Positions 50,001-59,000 of a DNA stretch of 64,000 nucleotides are shown piece by piece. Below the pieces are notes generated by a model. It worked only from the letters and a program-made list of their open reading frames with translations. It had not been told where the DNA came from and ran no database searches. Origin of the DNA: Phoronis australis (lineage: Eukaryota > Phoronida > Phoronidae); NCBI GenBank assembly GCA_002633005.1, contig NMRA01000089.1, forward strand, positions 124,001-188,000, given 5' to 3'. Within the stretch, counting starts at the first letter, position 1, and the number at the start of each line of letters is the position of its first letter. The position numbers and the translations under genes are program-made.

Positions 50001-53000
50001 CATCTCAATTTTAGCAGCAGAATAATGACAGAATGACAATTTTTCCTGGAGAGTGCCAATAAATAATTCAGTTTACTCAAGGAAGAGTATCGTTAATAAC
50101 ACCAATTTGGTGAAGATTTTATATTTTCAGTGTCTTACCCACGTCGGCGCCAAGTTGTATATTTGGTATACTGCTTTGCCACACAAAGGCTAGTTATGAT
50201 GCTTCACTCGAGAACCAGAACGCCCGTTTTTTTTCTTGGCTAAAACGTCAAATTGGAGAAAACTATTTTCGTTTTGTTCTAAAACTTACGCAGTGGTGAA
50301 TAAAGTTATAATTATTTAGCTCAAAAGCGTTCAACGTGGTTGGTTTGTGGCTAAAACTCAAAAGCACTGCGTGTTACAAAGCGAAATGTCCTGTAGCGCA
50401 CAAAAGATTTCGTTGGATTTATCGGCACAAGACCTGCATATGCATACATATATAGCTCCATTGTATGATCTGTGTAGGCCAACTGGTAATAAATCTTAGC
50501 TTGTTAGTCATTGCGGTTTCAATCCCCAGCGGTCCAGTTTTCTGGTGGGTGGTCATGTTTTTAGGTGCGTCAGTCCCATTTTGTGGTGTGGCAGTCCCAT
50601 TTGATCTTCCGAGGTCCTGTTTTGGGTGAGTCGGTCCGATTTAAGAGGACCGTCGGTCATGTTGTTTCTCACCCGTACTCATATTGGCTTAGAATTTTGT
50701 GGACGGTTGAAAAGCATGGATTTCGTTCACAAACAATTGGCTTTATGAAATTGATATACAAGGTCAGTGAAAGAAGTTTTTCATGAACGCTGCTCTTAGT
50801 CATACAACTGTGACAACTGGACTGTGTAACACAGCTTAACAAAAATGTTTATGGTCCTGGCTGATAAATAATTGTTTTATTAACCTCTATTGATTTTGAA
50901 TAGCCAAGCCCAGAATGCAAAAACACCTGACACAGACAATAAAATAATTCATCACAAAATCGTTCAAAAACAGGAGCAAGTATCCCTAGGAAATAGATTT
51001 AACAATTCGAGTTGGTCAAAAGAACCTGAAATTCCCACTTATTTACCTTCACACCCTGCCATCACCAGATTCTTGTTGTTAATTGCGATGGCTCCCTCAA
51101 GGAGGTCATTCTTTAGTCCATTCAACTCCAGTGAAGACATGCAGCCTTGAAAGCCTGTACGTGAAACTACAGGACTTGGCAGGGCGTAGTACTGAGAGGT
51201 TGGCATTCCGCCAACAAACAACTCCCCCTCCAGGTCAAAATGAACAGAGTTCGATTCTGCGTGCATCTCATACATGGAGGAATACAAATCTACTTTTAGA
51301 ATATGTTGACTGAGTGTTGGCCTAAGTATGACGATGGAATGCCAAGAGTTGTCATTTAGAGGCAGTGGATTGTTAGATTTAAGCAGTCTTGCACCGTCGC
51401 CAATGTTGAATGTATAGTGAATGAACCCATCAACGAGCTCCAGAGAGAAGAAATCCTGACTCTTGCCCCTGTTGAATAATAGTAGTCCATTCAACTCTAA
51501 CGTCCTCAGTTGGAAGTAAAGAGTGAATGTGGAATGCACAGCTAGTTTGGGTAACATCACGTAGGATTCACGTGACTTGAATGTCACTGGGGACAAGATT
51601 GGCAGTTTTTCACTGTCGAATTTGGCAGTGATGTCGACACTGTCCAAGCTGCCAGTGCTGGCCTTTTCAAACAAATGATTTCCGTTAAAGATCAACTGTT
51701 GCATGGACCCAATGAAGTTGGAGTACTTGACCCCCTGGTCACTCAATGTCCCGCCAACGTTCATCATCCTGAGCGCCATAACATTGGCCTCTCCTTGTAC
51801 AGAATCTGAAATGTTAAGCAGCACATTATGCCACAGAAAATCAGGATCTGGGATCAGTTTGTGACGTGACAAAAAGCAAAACTCGAAACTTAACCAATCC
51901 TGTTGTATATTTTCAAATACAAATTGCATGATTACTCAAAAGCTATACAATTGGTCAGTTTTCAAGTTCAGATTCAAGTGCAGAGATTAGACACCATGCA
52001 GGGTCACATAAGTTGATGAAAATTCTTGTCTTTAGTTATCAATATTTATAAAAATGTACAAAGTGCATAGAGGGAGCAAAAGGGGGGAGAAGCTGTTACA
52101 GACGTTTTTGGAAACTTTTGAACACAGCAATTACGATCCATCTTTTCATCACTTTAATACAAGTAACATTCAAATTATAAACTCTACAAATGCCAAAAAC
52201 TGTATCATAATGCACAAAGTACAAGGTTAATGTTAGACATTAACACTTAGTTGAGCAGCAGTATTGGACACAGACAATAGCATGCAGAGACTGTTGACGA
52301 GTGTGAGACACTGTAGATTTCGCACGTAAATTTTGTCACTATTTCAATGATTTGCAACCAACTAAAGAGCTGGTTACAAAAGTTGACAATGCAAAGTAAT
52401 GGCTTTGAAAAAAAATGTAGCAACATTAGTTGGAAACAGCAAAGATTGAATTCACTCAAATCATTAGCAACTGTAACACTGAAACACAAGAAAAACACTA
52501 CATGTATACCGAAGAAATGAACAGAATTCATAACCACTAATGGAACCAACAGATTTGCAACCAAAACTGGGCTGAGCTCCGTAGACCACAAAACACAAGT
52601 TTGCACCAGCAGCGAATTCAATACAATAATTCATGACTTTGATTCTATAATGCGACCTCAATGACCAATCACACGGTAGCTGCTATTTTGGTAGGGCAGG
52701 CTAATAAGTTCTCAAAAAACACCCCCCACTTTTCATGCACATGATTTTGCGAGGTTTTGCAATATCACGTTGATTTGCAGCACACTAGGTCTATGGAATG
52801 CTCTCCTGTTTATAAATAAAAATATTGACTTTCAAATAGCACTACCTCGTGGACAAAAAAACACCAGAAATATCAACTAAACATTTGACGTTTAAATCAA
52901 TGGACTGAGTTTATTAAGACAGTAAAAGATTTTTCAATAAATCATATCATGCTTTATAAGTAAAACTACTCCATCTAATTGTTAGCTGGAAAATATGAAC

Positions 53001-56000
53001 ATTAGTAAATGCATGAGGCAACTTGTAGCAAACATTTGGCCTTTTGTCACCCCAATGCTATAAGCGCGCCTTACTTATCGTTTGTTTTTTTACTTTGAAA
53101 CTGGTACCCTTAAAAGGCGCTTTGTTACCGGCCAAGGATAGCTAACTAATCTGTGACAGCGCCACCAAGCCTTTGAGGTTTCGAAAACTTCACTAGAGAC
53201 TGTGGGGTGAAAGATGCACGTCACTTTCTTGTCACCGTACCAGTTGCCTAATGGTCACAGTAAAACTCGCTTAAATCAGATGCCCATACGTCATCTTTTT
53301 GATAAAGCCCATGTTCTGTAGTGCCTTAATGTTCTAGTTTGGGCACTCAGCCCTACATATGTAAGTTTGCTTTCATCTAATATGTATATATGTCTCAGTT
53401 TGATATTGGATTCAAGTATGAGTTTTACTACATTCAAATAATGGATAAAATGACACACTACAATAGGTGCACAACATGCCTTACTTTTGAGCACTCAAGC
53501 ACTGCCAACACTAGCACAGCTCAGTACTAGCACTATCACAGCCAGCACTATTACGGCCAGCACTATTACGGTCAGCACTATTACGGCCAGCACTATTACG
53601 GCCAGCACAAGCATGGCCAACACTAGCACTATCACAGCTAGCATTATTACGGCCAAGCTAGCAATTGGTAAGCACTAGTACTAGCACAGCTAGCATTAGC
53701 AATACTGAACAAGACGATGCAGTGAACATTTACCAGACGTGACTGAAGTGCTATGTGAGCCAATGAGGAGACGGCTAACAACAAAGTACATTGAGGAGTC
53801 ATAGTGGATCTTCCCTGTTGGAAATAGAAAAAGAAAATACCAAATACAAGCTTTCATTTAATTAGCAAGCCTATGATTATAAATTGCAGGTTTCAGGCAT
53901 CTATTCTACGCATGAGACACAAATTACATTTTTTGATACCATATGTGTGCGCATTTAAGTTCATGAACCTCTATGTGAAACTATCGCTGCATTCAAAGTT
54001 AGACCCTCAGGCTTATAACCCAAACACTCCAGTTAAAAGACTGATGACTAAATTTTCAAGACAACAGTGTGCGAATTAAGAAGCATTATTTCAGATAGAG
54101 GCACATGGGTTTAGATACTCCCATATAGAAACTAAACAAACAAGAATTAGAAAGTGTTTGTGAATTAGCTGTGTGTGATTGGGCAACGTGAAACTAGCAA
54201 GGACCATGAAGGATCGAGGCGGTTGTTATAACAAGAGCAACACCATGACTTTGATATGATTCCACCACAAACAGTATACTTCAGGGGACAATTTTTAGCT
54301 TCATGTACTGCCATCAGACAAATTTGGTCACTAACTAAAGATATCAAATCTGAAAATAGGCTGGTGCTTGTGCAGTCAATCTCAACACCTCTCTGTGAAG
54401 GTCCCATCAAAAATTTGCTGAACCATTTTGACAATGAACAATTACGGACAAGCACTATCGTGCCAATAACATAGGCAACAGGAGGTGCTATGGTAGTTTA
54501 ATTAATCTATCTGGTAATGTACAGATATTTCAGCTACAAACCCTTGTGTAAAGTTTCATAAAAATCTGGCAAACTGGTTTGACAATAATCCAGACAAGCA
54601 ATAAACAGTCAAAAACTAAAAAGGACAACGTTTAGCGTTGAAACGTGCCCACAACTGCCGCAAATAGTACGTGTCTAGGGGTGTTAATTAATAGCATAAA
54701 AATGGCCACTAGATACGTCAAACATGTCTGAAAATGACAAGGTGTCAAATTTCATGAAAATGCGCTAGGGAATTCAAAAGATAGAGAGCAAAACGTAAAA
54801 ATCACATTCCACTAGGAGCTGATAAAATGAGTCAGATCCCGGGTGCACCACACAGTCATCTGAAAATCAATGCCAGTTGTGGATTTCTCATCAGGAACAT
54901 GCGCATTAGTTTTCTTAACAATCCTAATTGAGAGCTTTGGCAGATATAGACATAACGTAAAATTGCCGTGAGGACTTGACAGGGACCTCAGGGGTTTCAC
55001 ACTCCACTGATTTATCCACATTATTTTGAAAACGCTTTGCGCAGTCGCACATTGTGTGTCATAAAAGAGATAAGCATACCAGCAGCTGACGCAGCAAGTA
55101 GAACTACTCTCGTTTATCACATTGGTGTAGGCTCACAGTTGAACTATGGTTTTCTGTAGACCCCAGACCGTCCCGAGTTGCACCACATACCAACTCGGGA
55201 CGGTCTCTCACGACGATTAAGCGTTATGGGAAAATGCCAGAAAACGGACTCAAAATTAACAAAAGTAGCCACTAGGTGGTGTAAAACACATCACATCTGT
55301 CTGGAAACGGAATGGCACTGTCATCTCCTTAATAGAATCCTATTTGCCAAATTTCATGAACATCCACATGGATAGAGAGGCAAACGCACAGCCACAGTCG
55401 CATTGATCCAAACTCATTGTTACTGGTTCTGCTAATTTCACAAAAGCTCCAAAAATTGACAGGTAAAAGTGTCACATCAAGTTCCTTCAAAACATGTCAA
55501 GCAACAAGAATAATTGTCAAACAAGGAAAAGCAGTTGAAAACTAAAATCGCCAGCAGGGGTGCTCGGTTACGTGACAATCTCCAAAAAGCGATGGTGCCG
55601 GTGCATTTCCACCACGTACTTCTGTATCAAGTTTCAGCAAAATTCATCCACACGTTTTGCCAAAAAATGACAGACAATGAATTTTGTATCAAAAAAGTCA
55701 ACAGGGAGTGCCTCGGTAGTCAAATTCGTTTGAAAGTCCAATGGCGCTGGCACATTCCTGCCCATGTGTCTGTGTCAAGTTTTGGTAAAATTATTCAAGT
55801 CCGTTTCATATCAAAAAGTGTAACAGCCAACAGGGGTGAAACAAAAATCCAATCCGAGGCCTCCGGGTGCTGGGTCATCCCCGTCAAATACCTCTGTATC
55901 AAGTTTCAGTATGATCTGTTCTATTATTTTTTGGAAAATCGGTGAACATGCAAAGGTAATGACTAATGGACAGCATCCTGATCACGTGAAACCACAAAAT

Positions 56001-59000
56001 TTTTTATAGTCCCGTCAAAATCTAATCATTTATCTTGTAGAGTAAAAACAGTCCAGGATTCTCAAAAATCCCTCAAGATATTCAAATGTGGCTCAAAGCT
56101 TCCCAAACACAAAGCAGCACTATATTTGAATACAAGGTGGGACTGAACCCTCCCACTGTAATTACTACAATGTCAGGCATAGCAGCTCTTGTTTTTAACA
56201 ACCCGAACAAAAGAATTTTACTTTAAAAGTTCCAAGAGAATGTTGACATTTTCTCAAAAAGGGGGCCCCTACTTTGGTATGGCATCCATGGTCCTTAAAA
56301 GTATTGAACATGTTAAATTGAGATGATGTGATATATACCATGTGAATATCTACAACAATGAAAACAACATCTGTGTGGCAAGTCTGGTGAATAACTAGAT
56401 CCTAACGGTAATGTCACTTGAGTTTAGTGACTCATCTAGGTGCTAAAATGTGACACCAACTGACACTAACATGCTTCAAGACATTAATTATGATTTTCTG
56501 ACCACTCACTTGATTTAAAACACTTGTTTGTAGATTAAACTAAATACCTGCTAATTTTATACAGATGTAGGACAAACGATCTTCCGTTTTTTTTTATTCT
56601 GGAAAGCTCCATTTAATTCAACATCTTAAATTCTCTTTCATTTCTTAAGAAAACGTATTTCAATTCCGTTTCACATCAGCTTCAATTTCCTGAATGGAAG
56701 TAAAATGTGACACATTGATTAGCTTTGTCTGCACCTCCTTAATTCTGTCAGCTGTTTTGGCACATTTGCTCTGTTTTACCCAAAACAGTGCTTTGCGCCA
56801 TGTTGATCGTTTCTTAAATTGGCGCCACCTTTAGAAAGAAGATGCAACTACATGAACATGTTGATCGTTGATGGAGTCGAAGCTACAATCTATCTTAGGT
56901 AGTGATTTTGATGGATTATTCTAATTTTCAGTACGTAAAAACACAAATTAAGATTTCCTGTGTTTACTAAACCTATAATTTTGTGAAAGAAGTTCGACAT
57001 AGTCAACTCGGACCGTATTCCGTTACTACACAAACTACATAGCAGGAATGTTCATCGATGTTAAGTTTTTGGCTTATGTTTAGGTAAGTGACCATTATAG
57101 CTAACATCATTCGCCTGTTCAAAACACATTCATCTACAGCAGCTCATCTCACTAACATAGTATTACACTTTGCATTAAATTCAAGGACAGTGAACACAAA
57201 GCTGTACTCCAAACTCGACTCAAAAATTTACCAACCGCATACCACATTTTCATTAATAAATTTTCAACTTTCAAGACGAGTCTGAAGTAACCTTTGAAGG
57301 TCACGACCCTTTGTCTACAGAGAATGACCCAAGAGCACATGACTAAATCACAAACTTGATGTGTGAGAACCGACTCACCTGTTTTCCACTTGTTGTCGAC
57401 AGACAAGCTCAGTTTGTGTGCACGTCTGCTTATGCGACATGTGTGCCACTTATCATCACCGAGATTTCGACCAACTTTCATTTTCTGCAAAGACAATAAC
57501 CATCAAGTCAGTTTATTGTCAGTCACACAACAGCCAGTAAAGCAGCACCATGTGAACTTCATCAAAAGATTTGTAAACAGATCACGGTAGACAGAATCCT
57601 TCGATATCGGGCACACTGATCTAGCTTCTTTTTGTACAGAGCAGGGCAATTACTGCATTAGCTATGATAACAGGGCAACAAAATATTGGCTGAAATAAAT
57701 CAAAACTATAGTGGACTAAAACTGTTCTGGTTGACTTTTGAAAACTTTAATTCACAATGAAATGTTTTTGGAATCATTTTTAATTCAAGGAATATGACAA
57801 TTAATATTAGCCAAAAATGATGTCATTGTTTCTGTTTTGTTGACAGAGATGTAATTGGGATACACGATTTGTTTACGACCTGTGAGCTCTAACAAAAGAT
57901 TGCAGGAGGGAGGAGGGAGATATTAGCAATTTTGATCCACGTTGTGTACATGCTCATCCTTGGTCAGACAAGAGCTAACCCCCACTCAATATTGTTGTTT
58001 GAATCCTCACCTTGGGTCTAAAGGGATTAGGTTAGTACAGGTGAAAAAACGCGTCACTTTCAAAACTCAAATTAACCAAAAATTGGGACTTGGTGTATTA
58101 ATAGAAAGTCAGATTACTTTTGACATGAATTATAGCTATGGCAAGAATGAGCCTTAAAAATAGGTATAAACTCTAAATAACACCAAGAGAAGTCAAGACA
58201 AGCCTCCTCAAACAAATACAACAGCTCAATACCACCAACGCATTGTGTAAAATTGAAAGTGCAGACCGATTTGTACCATACATGAGGCATAATTAATACC
58301 CAGACAGCTACTACAAACAGACATAAATGTCCAAATACATTTAAAATGCATTTATCTACCTTTGTACCATCACCCAGATTTAATGACAGATGGAGCACTC
58401 CTCTTTTAATTTCCAACACCATCTTGTCTCCTAGTGATTTTGCGAATGTAGTAAACAGCAAACTGTTGGAGTATTTGGTTTTGAATCTGAGAGTAATGTC
58501 TTCCACCTCTGTGTGACTTTCTTGAGGCAGAGTTATCTCCACATACTGTCGCCCATCAAATGTTAGGGTGGTGGCCGCTGAAGAAATACGAAACTGATGA
58601 GCAGTATAACGAAGAAATGTAAAATGATTGTGACACAGAATTAAATAATGAATTTGACATACTTTGACAAAAGTTGAAACAAAACGGAGCCGTCATCATC
58701 AGGTGAACAAAAAGTTTAAAGCATACTGTAAGTGAAACACAAAACTTAAGACAAAACTGGTAGTTACTGTGCATTGATAGACCACTGAATGCAACACAAA
58801 TGGCCAAAATCGAGTGCCACTGAGGCTCACTGGTAAACACTTGAGTCAGTTCTCTAGTTTGTCAACTCGGTTTTAACTATATACCGGTATTACTAAAGCA
58901 TAAAAATGGTTCCAGGCGATCAGTGCAATGGGCCCACATGAACGATCTGCACACATCTGGTATACAACGTGTACCAGACAGCCTGCGATTATTTTTTGAA

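Noticed and set aside
55514-55945. 143-codon plus-strand frame
   Set aside because: It crosses several units of the dispersed intronic repeat and shows no protein family motif.
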